From positions 44,329,501 through 44,393,500 of the forward strand of contig JAYKYS010000001.1 in the NCBI GenBank assembly GCA_036924285.1: DNA of 64,000 nucleotides, in the 5' to 3' direction. Every line of letters starts with the position of its first letter. Within the stretch, counting starts at the first letter, position 1. The notes beneath the pieces are model-generated. The model worked only from the letters and a program-made list of their open reading frames with translations. It was not told where the DNA came from and did no database searches. The position numbers were made by a program, and so were the translations under genes. Of this stretch, positions 44,914 through 56,226 are shown piece after piece. The DNA is from Asterella californica. Its lineage: Eukaryota > Streptophyta > Marchantiopsida > Marchantiales > Aytoniaceae.

Positions 44914-46224
44914 TTTTGAGGATCAGGAGTAAGAAAGAGCACAGGTTTCAAACCTCCGGCTGAGAGCTCTCCTACGCGTCCAGCAGAAATATTTCGACCT
45001 CCACAAGAACTCAACGCTCTATCGGTCCACGTTTATTTTTTCCCGGCCTCTCGTCTCCTTTACTCGATTGTGAGCTCGGTCGACTTAACAGTAGGGGGTG
45101 TCATTTTCGAATATTAGTTAAAGATGTTGTGATCGAGATTAACGAAAATTAATCTCGATCTCAAAAAATTATCCCGGACTAGATCTCTTTGTAATTTCAG
45201 TTTGAAGATCGACCGGGTAACTTGCACGGTAATTTAAAACTTGATCCACGAGAATGAGCCGAATGTGTCCCGTGAAAACATCCCGATATCAACTTAATCT
45301 CGAGACAGAATCTTTTAGGTAAGAAATGACACGCTACTGTTCCCACGAAAAGAAGGACCTCGCACGGCCAGATCGAAAGATCGCATGCCAAGCTGGAAGA
45401 TCAGTTGCCAAAGTGGAAAGCGTGATGACACAAACACGTCCACGTAGGAAAAATGACCGATGACTGCCATAGGGTGCGCCCAAGTTACCCAAGTCATGTG
45501 AGTAATGAAGATAATCGAACAAGTAACTAGGTGTGACCAAGTAAATATCCCAGTGACCAAGCTAAAATATACACTTACGGCAGACTCTGGAATACGGTTC
45601 TCCAGTTCCGTTTCGTTACCGCTTGGCAACCCGGTATACGTTCGAGAAAAGACAGAAAATGTCACGAATAGGCGGGAGCGTCCATTCAAACAAGGTAATG
45701 CGCTCCCCTCCTACTACGGTAGGGACGGAGGATGGACCGACGAGCTTTACTTAGCCACTCGCGCATATAATTAACTTTTTATATAATTATTAATCATAAT
45801 ATGTTTTAATCGTCCATAACTAATAATCTAATAATCTTTTTATCCCATGTTAAGGTAAGATTTTATGTTAAATTCAATTCGAATTCTCATGATTTTATAT
45901 ATTTATGAGATATCTCGAATCCACGTTTTAGATTTTATACAAATAACGATATGTAGGTCAAATGAAAATATATCTTTAATTTATTATCTCCAAAATAACA
46001 AAAGGGTAATCATCAAATAGACGAGAAAAAGTAAATAACCTAGAAATAGACCTAGAAAAACCCTAGAAAATAAACCTGAAGTAAAAAAAGTTAAAAGAGT
46101 AAAAAGTAGAAAAAAGTAAATAACCTAAAGTAAATAACCACGTGGTCACGGCTAGATGTTGCTTATTTCATGAGACTTTCTGACTTCATCGTATACCCTT
46201 GAGCACTGCTAACATGCGATGATT
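44914..46224. other. No recognisable gene
   Basis: It contains GTGACCAAGTAAAT and GACCAAGCTAA near 45525-45555, diverged relatives of the ACTTGATC terminal word, and an A+T-rich tract from about 45770 to 46140. No protein or RNA gene is recognised. Confidence 0.4.
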
Positions 46225-48123
46225 TCACCGTGCTTGTATCCATTCACACAAAATCGTTGAACAGCGGTAATGAACAATGTTTTGCCAAAGTTGTGTAAAA
46301 GGAACACCAGGTAATCTTGAGACTCTGTCTCAGATTTGGAAAACTTGGTCGAGCAATATGATTAACTTAGTCATGTCTAGCTCTTCTTCACTCTTTCACT
46401 CTATCATTTCTTCTGATGAAGAAAAGCTGCGATCCACTATGAGCAAAGGAGCTATGACGTAAAAGCCTTTGCTACAAGTACCCATCTGATCGGACATAAG
46501 GAAGCTAGCTATTCACAACCAAACTGCAGTCGTCTACGTAGAGAGAATCCTAATGACGGCTATGAGGAGAGAACAAGACTAGTTCTTTGTAGGAAACAGA
46601 GCATCTGCTCTGCGCCTGGAAATATGTCATCAAGCTAGAGAACTGATAAAACTGAAAGAAATATACGTTTTGGAAACCCAACCGTGGAGTTTAACTAAGA
46701 ACAGAATCACTGCAATCAATCTGTCAACATATGACATGAACATTGAGATGGGAGTATACTGTCCCACCAATTCTACATGCACCTTTCAGTAGTCTATCTC
46801 GGTTTACACCCTAAGTAAATGCCTAACTTCCTCTGCGGGGACCCAACAATGATTATCTCGTCAGGACCAAGCTTCAAAAAATCACACTGTAATAACGGAT
46901 ATCATCGAGTGAGGTGAGACTAACAATTGAATTGCCTTGTAACGAAACATTTGCAATTCCAGCTCCACTGGCATAAGCAACTTCTAGAAATTCAAGTGTA
47001 ATGAGTTCATGCGAGCACTAGGTTTCCTTCATCTTGTAATGCATAGCAACACAGAAACGTATGAAGTCAGGCATGGGCAGGTGCAAGTTACTCTACGTGA
47101 AGCAAGCTCATATAACATGATGAAAACCCATTCTTGTTTTTTCTACTTTATTGACACACTGACAATCTTGGGACTTCTCAAAAACAGCTCTTGGCCCTTT
47201 GTTGATTATTTCAATCTCCTGTAAATGGTCAGATGTCTCAACATCCTGTAGCTTCCACACCATTTGTAGGGGAATGCTGAGTTTCTAACTTTCCAAGCTA
47301 TCGTTTAGTGACAGGAATGCTCCAACTTTACTTCAGTTTCAAAAGTGTAAGGACAATTCGATTTAGAACTTCTCTAATTTATGACACGGGCAACTTGAAG
47401 ACTGCAGAAAGAGGTACTGCCGCAATGGCTTCACATGATATATACACAAGGCGTATAAGAAGAAACCTAGTTACTCGAAGACTCAACAAAACCGTGTGAC
47501 CTGAGGGACTTTCGACAATAAACCTTGCAGTATACTACATACTACAGTCTACATACTCTGGAGTTAATCTATACGTGTGGGCAGTCTAGCAGTTTACAAC
47601 TACACTAGGAAATTCTTTTTCCCGACAGGAAACTAGTCGTTTAGGAAAGCAGATGAGACATTGCTGAAATGCAATCTTTCATCTGCACTCTGTAACCATG
47701 AAGTTGGAGTAACTAGTTGGATAACAGAGAGGAAATTGAAATCTGAAATCCTTCCTCTCGCGAACAGGCCAAACGAAGATATAGAAACATCCTTACTCCG
47801 AAAGCTTACGACGATCATTCCATCGAAGAGGAACCCACGGCGAAACGAGGTCGTCGAACTACCTACCGACGTGGAGGCCAGCCGAACGCCAACGCAGACT
47901 GAATACCAAACACCAGAGCTTGCGCTAAATCATTTGCCAAATTGACAGGAACAATTCCCAGAGCAAGTATCTCGTGCACCAAATTCTCCACAGCCTGGGG
48001 ATCGGCGGAGGGCACCAGCAACGGAGGCATCAGTGTATTAGGTAGTGCATAAGCTGATAGAGCTGGGAACTCCGACCCGTCATCCATCCCCGGCGGCACC
48101 ATGCCTTGCCATGATGGAGGCAT
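46225..48123 (-). CDS. Candidate intron-rich gene or gene remnant, unidentified
   Basis: On the minus strand an ATG at 48123 opens a proline-rich first exon to about 47867 with a GTAGGT donor; it contains DPQAVENLVHEILALGIVPV. Further protein-like segments occur in order: near 47170-47265 (QMVWKLQDVETSDHLQEIEI), near 46870-46985 (AGIANVSLQGNSIVSL, then IIIVGSPQRK), near 46560-46650 (FYQFSSLMTYFQAQS) and a C-terminal segment ending at TGA 46225-46227 (LPGVPFTQLWQNIV). Some segments carry stops or are in different frames, so this is either a gene with several short introns or a decayed copy. I do not recognise the protein. It is the only clear non-transposon coding candidate outside the MULE. 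Confidence 0.35.
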
Positions 48124-48434
48124 CCCTACCTCCTCCTCTCACTGTGTAACCACTCTCAGGCTCAGCCGCTCAGCGCACAATCAAATCTGTGCTCTGTTTC
48201 TTCGCTCGAAATACCATCTTACTTGGCCCGATCTCACGATAGTGCCCGCAGTGAGCACGCCAAAGCAACCATATTTCCTCTCATGGACCATTCGCCTCTA
48301 CCGTGCTCTGTCTCCGCCCGCAACGCAGAGCAATCAGCCATGTGTCCGCAACGAGTTACGAGCTTTATCTTTTATTTGTAAGGTGAACCGGTTTTTATTA
48401 AGAATTCTATTAAATGCTTGGTTTTCAACACACC
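48124..48434. other. Spacer between candidate gene and copia II
   Basis: G+C-richer than the surroundings near the candidate gene's start and could hold its promoter, but I see no defined motif. Confidence 0.3.
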
Positions 48435-48685
48435 TGCTAGGAAACTGGGTAACTTACTCTAAGATACTTAACTGGAAGGCATACATAGAATGTGTGAGGG
48501 AGAGAACAAGAGAGAACTGAATACTCCAAGCCAAAAGTAAACTCTGATAAATGAATAATGATGAGAGGACCAGGTGGTTCCTCCTGATATACAAAGAGAA
48601 TCAGTAAAGGATCCAGGGGTGTCTTCTCTCTGTGTCCTTTCACAATATTCAGTTTAAGACAGTTACTGTTCACAAAGTGTTCTCA
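48435..48685 (-). repeat. Copia II 3' LTR
   Basis: 251 bp, aligned over its whole length with 55979-56226. Ends are partly mutated from the TG-CA rule. A purine-rich ATTGAGTGAG precedes it on the minus strand. Confidence 0.85.
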
Positions 48686-48686
48686 C

Positions 48687-50832
48687 TCAATGACTAGTCC
48701 TTAACAATCCGAGTTTTGATAATAAATATTCTACTTTAGGAGCTGGTAAACTCTTAGTAAGAATATCAGCTATCATGTCAGCCCTTGAGCAATACTGAAC
48801 TAACATTGTTCTGAGAGTGACTTGATCCTTTATGAAGTGATACCGGATATCTATATGCTTTGTTTTATCATGAAATTTAGTCGTGTCAACTAGAGCAATA
48901 GCACTTTGATTATCACAAAATAAGATCGTTGGTTGTTCATCCTTCAGTCTAATGAGTACTTGTCGTAGCCAAATCGCTTCTGAAGAACACGTACTTAATG
49001 CTACGTGCTCAGCTTCCGTACTTGACAACGCCACAGATTGTTGTCGCTTGGATGACCAACCGATTGCTCCTTGGACAAAAATGAAACAATTTCCAGAAGT
49101 GAAACGTCGTGATTCAACATCACCTCTCCAGTCAGCATCACAATATCCGAAAAGGGAGCGTGGATTAGGAGAGTATCTGTACTCAAGATGATAGTCCAAA
49201 GTACCTTTGATGTATCTGAAAGCTCTCGTCATTGCAGTGATGTGAATTGGACCGAGACTTGCCATATGCTGAGATAATGAGCTTATGGTATAGGACAAGT
49301 CAGACCTTGTACATACAGCTGCCCAGTTGATGGATCCGACTGCGCTTTGATATGGATAGTTGGCGCATAAAGCCGTCTCCTCCTCATTGGTGGGAGAATC
49401 ATGAGTAAGAAGTTTCTCACTTGGAGTCACGAGAGTACTGACATGCTTACAGTTCTCCAGATTGAATTGAAATAGCTTTTGGGTGAGGTATAGAGATTCA
49501 CTGAGTCTTATCCATCCTATTGATCTGTCCTTGTTTATCTCTATGCTCAAACAATGATGTACTTCTCCAATGTCGCTCATCTGAAATCTAGAACTGAGTT
49601 GTCTTTTTATTTTGATCATCAACTCCATGCTACTGCTTGCTATGATGATATCGTCAACATACAAGACCAAAATCATGAACTGGTTGCCTTGATGTAAGTA
49701 GTAAACATTCCCATCGGCACCAGATATGATAAACTCGAGATATGAGAAAATCATCGATTATTAGATATCATTACCGTGAGGACTGTTTTAATCCGTATAG
49801 TGTGCGTAGTAATCTGCACACTTGTCTTTTTATCGGGGCAGTGACTCCTTCCAGAACATTCATGTATATCTCCTCACTGAGTGTCCCATTCAGAAAAGTT
49901 GTCTTAACATCCATCTGATTCACATGTAATTATGTTGTGCAGATATAGCTAGAATCAGACGTACTGATTGAACTCTTACCACCGGAGAAAGGTGTCAGTG
50001 TAGTTGAGGTCGTAGATTTGAGAGAATCCACGAGCCACCAGACGTACTTTGTATCGAGAGATGGAACCATCGGAGTTCAATTTTAGCTTAAACGTCCACT
50101 TATTGATGATGGAACTTCTGTCATGTGGTAGGTCAATAAACATCCATGTTTTGTTAGCTTGATGCGATTCCAGTTCCTCTTGTATGACTTTCTCCCATTG
50201 TTCTGCATTGGGAGAAGAAAGTGCATCTCTGGAGGACACAGACTCCATGAGGATTGGTGAGAGTGTTATCATTAATGTGCTCTTCTGTTTTCTCGGCTAT
50301 CTTGGTTTTGGAGGAGCAAAGGGGTTTTCGTAACCTTCAGCATGGTCACGCCTTGGAGGTATTGATTGTCTTGTTGATCGTCTCAACACTGGAAGAACGG
50401 GAATACTAGTGGGTGAGGGAATCTCCTCTTGTGAAGATTCAGTTGATGAAGTCTCAAGGAGTCGGATCTCCTGCAGTGGCCAACATTGCTGGATGCTTGG
50501 TGATGTCCTCTTGAGATAAGGATGGTACTGACTTATGTTTTCAGCTATCGGAGATTGATTACGGTGATGGCTTGTCGGTGACGTTGAAGACCGAGAGATT
50601 GTCAATGCAGTAGGTAGACTGTTCCGGTTCGACTGTGAGCTGGATGAACTCACAGTCGGAGTTGGTGTTGGTGCGCCTCCTCCACCACCTCATCCTCCTC
50701 CGGGACTAGACGGTGTGACGGGAGGTACAAGCAGACCAGTGATAGGAGGAATGAGAGGCGGCACAAAAGAGGGAGGGGGCTGAACTCCCACTTATAAGAC
50801 AGAAGGTATTGGGTGGTTGTTATAGAACTCAA
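48687..50832 (-). pseudogene. Copia II reverse transcriptase and RNase H
   Basis: A long open segment 49754-48687 (355 codons) carries the catalytic YVDDIIIA, the CDADW and STEAEHVALS RNase H residues and TKHIDIRYHFIKDQV, and ends with a full C-terminus. Upstream, 50272-49976 carries NKWTFKLKLNSDGSISRYK and LVARGFSQ. The stretch between (about 49755-49975) holds stops and frameshifts within the thumb/palm region. 50832-50297 is the Ser/Pro-rich connector. RNase H is the best-preserved coding unit of this element. Confidence 0.92.
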
Positions 50833-51111
50833 TGCTATTCTGAGAAAATTCTTCTGTTAAGATAGACTTATCGGGGAGAACAAGTGAGGATACATGAAGG
50901 AAAAGAGATTCGTCAAAGATGATATCTGTGAAGTGAAAGCGTGGTCGTCTGATTTGCGTTGTAGGCGATATGCTTTGTTGCGTGCACTATAATCTAGCAA
51001 GATGCAAGCATGGGAGTGATCATCTAACTTAGAGCAGAGATCAGCTAGGACTTGGAAATATGCAGTGCATCCAAAAACACGTAGGTGTTAGATATCAAGC
51101 TTGCGGTTGTG

Positions 51112-51770
51112 TCACGACTCAAATGGTGTCAACTTAGGAGGAAGTGTCTTTTTTGGACACCTGTTCTGGATGTAGTTGGCACAGTTGATAGCTTCTCTCC
51201 AATAAGGTGGCAGGCCTGACTCATGCAGTATGGTACGGACAAAATTAAGAAGAGTGCGGTTTTTCAGTTCAGCAACGTCATTTTGTTGAGACGTGTGGAA
51301 CAATGAGTTGATGCTGGATGCCAAACTCAGTGCAGTATGCTTCAAAATCTGTTGATATGCACTCACCACCGTTGTCTGAATGGAGTGTTTTCAGTTTGTG
51401 ACCGATTTGCCGTTCGGCAAAAGCATAGAATTCTTTGAAAGCTTGAAAACAATCGCTCTTGTAATGGAGTAGCCGAACAACGGTGTGACAAGAATAATCG
51501 CCAATGAAAATTAAAAAATATTCATAGTCATAATATGTGCATGGAGAAATGCGAGCGCTTATGTCTGAATGTACTAATTCAAGGAGTTCTATTGCCCGAG
51601 TGGTTGCTGCACGTGGGGATTTGATGCGTGGTTGCTTGCCGTGCTGACATGCTAGGCAGATCTGTTCTCTCACTTCTCGCAGGTTAAGACCAGTGACATA
51701 ATTCTCATGTCTAAGTTGATCTAAACATGGTAAGTTAATATGGGCTAGACGACGATGTCATAGTGTATCG
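51112..51770 (-). pseudogene. Copia II gag-pre-integrase and integrase
   Basis: Minus strand: HRRLAHINL and CLACQHGK zinc-binding region, with TGA replacing the expected Trp before HRRL. Then core residues Asp in HSDISAR, Asp in LHSDNGGE and Glu in QQNDVAELKNRT. A frameshift near 51280 separates the second and third acids. The C-terminal part ends ANYIQNRCPKKTLPP. Integrase inserts the cDNA into nuclear DNA; this copy is inactive. Confidence 0.88.
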
Positions 51771-52520
51771 TTATTGCTGACGACAGCTGTGTAGGCTGCG
51801 AGATGGAGAGATGGAGGAATGGAGCAGATACGAATGAAAAATCTGAACACGTGTCGCGGTATAGAGCGGCGGATCCGACAGTAGGATCTGATCCGCCGTC
51901 CGGAGAAGAGAAGAGAGTGCCCTCGTGGAGGGGATCCGGTCCGTCTTTAGTGGAGGCGCGATCAGCCCAGGTGGTGGGCTAGGAAGCGTGCTCCGTGAGA
52001 GGTCCCTGTCCACCTTTTGTGGAGGCGCATCCCTGCGTAACGGCACGTTCCACTAAGATGACAAGTGGCCAAGTGCCCCTCGGGGACTACGACCCAGTGT
52101 GGGGGTCCGTGTCCTTCGGGGAACTTGGCGGCTCGTGGAGGTAATAGCCCTCCGCGGGACTTGGCCGCGCGTGGGGATAATTACCTCCACGTCGCGTAGG
52201 TTGATAGGTGCCCGTCAGAGGCTGTGACTCCGCGTGGGGTTCGGGTCCTCTGAGTGACTCCTCCGTGTGTGTGATTTAGTGCCCTTTGGGAGACGCAACT
52301 CTGCATGGAGGTCCGTGTCTCTCGAGAGTCCTTGGTCCTAAGGAGGTCTCGATTCACGATCGAAGGTCTATCCGCACCTTGAAGCCTTTGATTCACGTGC
52401 ACATGAGTAAGTGGGTGTCTCTTGGATGCGTGTGCCCTCTCGCGAGGTGAGAGAGCACACACGTCTGGTGTCTGGTGTCTATCCAGACGGTTACGTGCCA
52501 AGAGGTTTGTGAGGAATTTC
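51771..52520 (-). repeat. GC-rich hairpin and imperfect-repeat linker of copia II
   Basis: Same location as the copia I array. Perfect stems include 51867-51875 with 51890-51898 (9 bp), the palindrome CTCTCGAGAG at 52319-52328, and 52329-52333 with 52340-52344. From about 52070 to 52345 roughly seven imperfect units of about 36 bp follow each other, each with a CCYTCGGGGA-like hairpin core and a GTGTGGGGGT-like tail. The frame from 53053 is open through to 52181. Confidence 0.75.
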
Positions 52521-53905
52521 TGGAATTTCAGGTTCGAAGGAGAAGAGACTGCAGAGATCGTGGATTTTTCTCTCATTGTACATATTCGCTCCGTGAAGAT
52601 GGTGGGATTATGTTGAATTCGCAGGGAGTGTAGATAAGAGTGCTTGGCTGGTGAGTGAGTAATTGCATGATTGGGAGGATAAATGCCGTGTTTTTTGGGT
52701 CTGACGTGCATGCGTGATCTTGGACTGTGACAAGGTGGTAGAGTGTCTCTTTCACGCGTGACAATGTGCAAGAGTGTTGTTTGCTCAGTGGTTAACACAA
52801 AATTCCCAAGCAAATATAAATCATTTGATAGTGGGCATGAGCATAAGCTTCGAGAGTACTTATCTTCTAGATAGCATATGCCGTTGTCGATTAGACACCT
52901 GCCTCTTTTGGAGTCAAATTGGCATGCCGAGAAGAGATTCTTGTGCAATGTGGGCACATGCAGTATGTCACAGATCAGTACTTGTTTGTCATTCAGCAGC
53001 TTGACTTGAACAGTCCCTGTGTCTTCGATGTACACTGTGGTGCTATCTCCCAATAAAATTTTGTCATTTTGATGAAGCTCTTCTGAATATGGAATGTATG
53101 TAAGAAATTGACATCAATCATGAGCCATGTGATGTATTGCACCAGTATCCACGTATCACATATTGTCCACCTGTGATAATGCGCTTAGTCTAGTGGATTT
53201 GATTGTCATGAAGACTCTACGTGTATTGTTTTGTTGGTTGTTGTTGTGCGATTTATGACGGTTTCTTTGATTTTGTCCTCGGCCTTGTTGCTTATTATCG
53301 CTGTGCTGCTGTTGGTTAGCTGCTTGTTCGGTTGAGACACTCGTTAAAAAGGTGTCTAGTTGAGCCGCAACGGAAGCATTTGACGTTACCTAATTGGAGC
53401 CGACGACGAGGTTGACTCCAACCGCCTTGGTTGCTGCTTCGTCCTCGTCCTTGCTGTTGACGTCTAGCGAACAAGGCGGTGGAAGGTTTGGTAGACATCT
53501 TCCGAGACATGAGCTCCTCCTCGATTAAGAAGGAGATCAGATCTTGTAGAGAAAAGTTCGGGTTCTTGCGCATTGCATGCAAAAAGGTTTGATAGTTGGG
53601 TGGCATGCTGCTCATCAGTGTGAGGATTTGCTCCTGTGCGTCTACTATAACACCAGCAGATGCGAGTTGCTGCACGAGAGCCTTAAAGTTGTTGATGCGA
53701 GTCATCACTGAATCGTTTGGTTTCATTCTAAGAAGCCTAAACTATTCTCTTAGGTGCATGCGCGTGATATGATCTTGACCAGCAAAGTTTGTGGTCAGAG
53801 TTATCCATGCGTCATTCGTTGTTGTGCAAGCGACTATGTGACCGACGACTGAGTTTGCACAGTACTTGTTGATTGCAGTTAAGACATTTTTGTTCTTCTT
53901 GTCTC
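52521..53905 (-). pseudogene. Copia II gag (main part) and protease
   Basis: From the solo LTR border downward: LTAINKYCANSVVGHIVACTTTNDAW with two stops near the border and one after HLRE. Then ORF 53726-53316 with LVQQLASAGVI, MPPNYQTFLHAMRKN and the CCHC knuckle CFRCGSTRHLFNEC. The protease shows YVDTGAIHHM with the preceding Trp changed to TGA (about 53150), then HVPTLHKNLFSACQF. The first residues of gag lie on the far side of the solo LTR (ATG at 55795, MTAPFNTKG, broken at about 55753). About 50 gag codons are missing between the two sides. Confidence 0.88.
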
Positions 53906-53929
53906 ATTCTACAATGTTGCCCTGTCAGG

Positions 53930-55752
53930 TGTCGTGTCGGATATTGCGTGAAGGATGTCTAGGAAAACGCGAGGTTCCTGGCTGTGGAGATGCTGTGTGC
54001 TGAAACAGAAACAAGACAGAAAAAATAACCACGAAAATGAATGCTGCAGTATATACCAACTCCAAATATACGTACTCTGCCGGTTCTTCTTCCTAAGAAC
54101 ACAAAACTGAGAAATAGACCAGAGCGGTCTGTAACCTGCTTCAAAGCCCTTAAAAACAACCCTTGAATCACAACCCTGACTCAAAAACACCGAAGCGTAG
54201 CTCAAAGCAAGAGAAACTTCTCTTTGCTAACAAGTAGAGCCACAGCAGTATCACGCGATCCAAACCCAAGTCCAAACCACATCCATGTACAAGTTCTTAG
54301 CTAAAGCTAGCTACCACAAGCTGTATATAGCCAACCAGAACTCTAACGAACTCAAAAGAGCAAAACCCGTAGCGAAGAAACCGAAAAAGACCTATCTGTG
54401 AACTTCCTCCTTTCGCCGAACTAACTTTAGATGTCGATAGGGTCTCCTCCCCTGACTCCTTTAACCCAAGAAACCTTCAGATCCGACTCCCAATAGCTGA
54501 GATATCGCTGATTTTCGGTCGTAGGTGATCGAACCTTTAAAAACTCCTCCCTGTGACTTAAAACCGCACACACCGCACAAACGGATTGTCTAAACTGATA
54601 TTCGTCTTCCATGGCAGATAGATCTAGCTATCACGAACCCAAGGGGAATCCAAACAAGTCGTTTGGAGTTCTCCTTGTAAAACCACGCAAGAAATTTGGT
54701 CGCAGGTAGCAAAAAACTGACGTAAATCGGCTCCCTGCGGCTCAAACTCGCTCACCACACCCAAACCAACAATCGAATCCACGTACAATCTTCTCCTATG
54801 CGTAGATAAAGACTCCCTGATCGCATAGGCACCAAGAACGAAGAGCTTGACTCACCGATCGCGAAGAACAACCCAACCTCAGGTCGCAGACGAATGAAAG
54901 TCTGATGTAAGCGCTTCCCTGCGAGCCAATTTCACTCAGAACTCTCGAACCGCCTGATGAAACTCCGTATCGTCTTCAATTTCCTGTAGAACTCGTTGTT
55001 CTGATCCCGATGGATCCAAGGACAGCAAGTTTGGACTCCGGAACGGTCCGAACGGTCCAACTCTCCTTCACATGTAACTGAAAACTCCAAATCTGCTTCT
55101 TGCGTCTCAATTTCTCTCAATACGCACTCTCCGATCCGCCTCTTCACAAACCGTCTTAACCTGTGCGTAGCTTGCTCAGATCTGAACCCAACGACGCCTT
55201 GCGCGCTTGCATTGGACCTCCAAATCTCCTGAACCGTTCGTTGACAGTCGCAAGTACAAGCTAACCCCTAAGCTGCCCCTTTGTCACAGTCTCTGTACGT
55301 ACGAAGTTCTCTCATTATAATGAAGCAGGCCCCTTGCGTCTTTGATATAACGCCTGAAGACTCAAATACCCAGTCAGCAAGTAAACTAGTCACCCTTTTC
55401 TCTTCTTTCGAATAGCGTAACTTCTCCAGTAGGTGTCCAAATGAAATAGACAAGATGCCCATGAAAAGCTGACAATGAGCTATACCCATCTATGTGATGA
55501 AAGTGAAGATCCGAAGTTGTGCCAAAAGCCCGTAAGCTGGGGCTTAGCTTGTTTTTTCCATCTTTCGAGTCTTGTAACTTCTCCAGTAGACGTCCAGCTG
55601 AAGTAGACGAAGTGCCTGTGGAAAGCTGACAACGAGCTCTACCCATCTATGTGATGAAAGTGAAGATTCGAAGTTGTGCCAAAAGCCCGTAAGCTGGGGC
55701 CTAGCTTGTTTTCTCCATCTTTCGAGTCCTGTAACTTCTCCACTATGCGTGT
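53930..55752 (-). mobile_element. Solo gypsy LTR, truncated, inside copia II gag
   Basis: Matches LTR 59922-61942 in the same orientation. The 3' end is complete (ends CGACACGACA in the minus reading, at 53930). The 5' end lacks the last 200 bp or so, and the copia gag codons expected there are missing too, so one deletion probably removed both. No element interior is present, hence solo LTR. It contains a 184-bp tandem array (units at 54551, 54735, 54919, about 55100) and a 157-bp array (55421, 55578, 55735). Confidence 0.88.
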
Positions 55753-55966
55753 CATCGAATACCGCCCATCCTTTCGTGTTGAATGGTGCAGTCATTCTAC
55801 GCAGTCTTGATCTTGGAAACTGAACTAGTCCTTTTTCGCGCTGTGCTGGTCTATGCGGAGAGCGTCTTTTACGCAACGATCAAGGTGTCCCTTGATCGCT
55901 CTGGTTTCTAATGTCTAAGACTTAGAGAGAACCTATGTTATCTTAATAGATCATCTAACAACACGG

Positions 55967-55978
55967 GCTCTGATACCA
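55967..55978 (-). promoter_or_regulatory. Copia II primer-binding site (initiator tRNA-Met)
   Basis: Minus-strand TGGTATCAGAGC abutting the 5' LTR, identical to the site in copia I. Confidence 0.95.
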
Positions 55979-56226
55979 TGTAAGAAACTAAGATAACTTA
56001 CTCTAAGACACTTAAGTGGAAGGCATACAGAGAATGTGTGAGAGAAAGAACAAGAGAGAGCTGAATACTCCAAAGATAAACTCTGATAAATGAATAATGA
56101 TGAGAGGACCAGGTGGGTCCTCCTGATATACAAAGAGAATTAGTAAAGGGTCGAGGGGTGTCTTCCCCTTGTGTCCTTTCACAATATCCAGTTCAAGATG
56201 GTTACTGTTCACACAGTATTCTATCA
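55979..56226 (-). repeat. Copia II 5' LTR
   Basis: 248 bp; TGATAGAATACTG to GTTTCTTACA in the minus reading, next to the primer site. Confidence 0.9.

Larger units (their letters stand above)
48435..56226 (-). mobile_element. Ty1/copia retrotransposon II, older, interrupted by a solo LTR
   Basis: LTRs at 48435-48685 and 55979-56226, tRNA-Met primer site, then gag, protease, hairpin-rich linker, integrase, reverse transcriptase and RNase H in copia order on the minus strand. LTRs are visibly more diverged than those of copia I, and no target duplication is recognisable (ACACC versus GTTAT). A truncated gypsy LTR (53930-55752) lies inside gag. It is related to copia I at protein level (shared YVDTGA-HHM, VDDxI, TKHIDIRYHFIK) but is a separate family by LTR sequence. 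Confidence 0.93.

Noticed and set aside
46225..48123. MutS-family (MSH4/MSH5-like) identity for the candidate gene
   Set aside because: One segment loosely follows the connector-domain pattern, but no Walker motifs or other MutS landmarks are visible; too weak to name.
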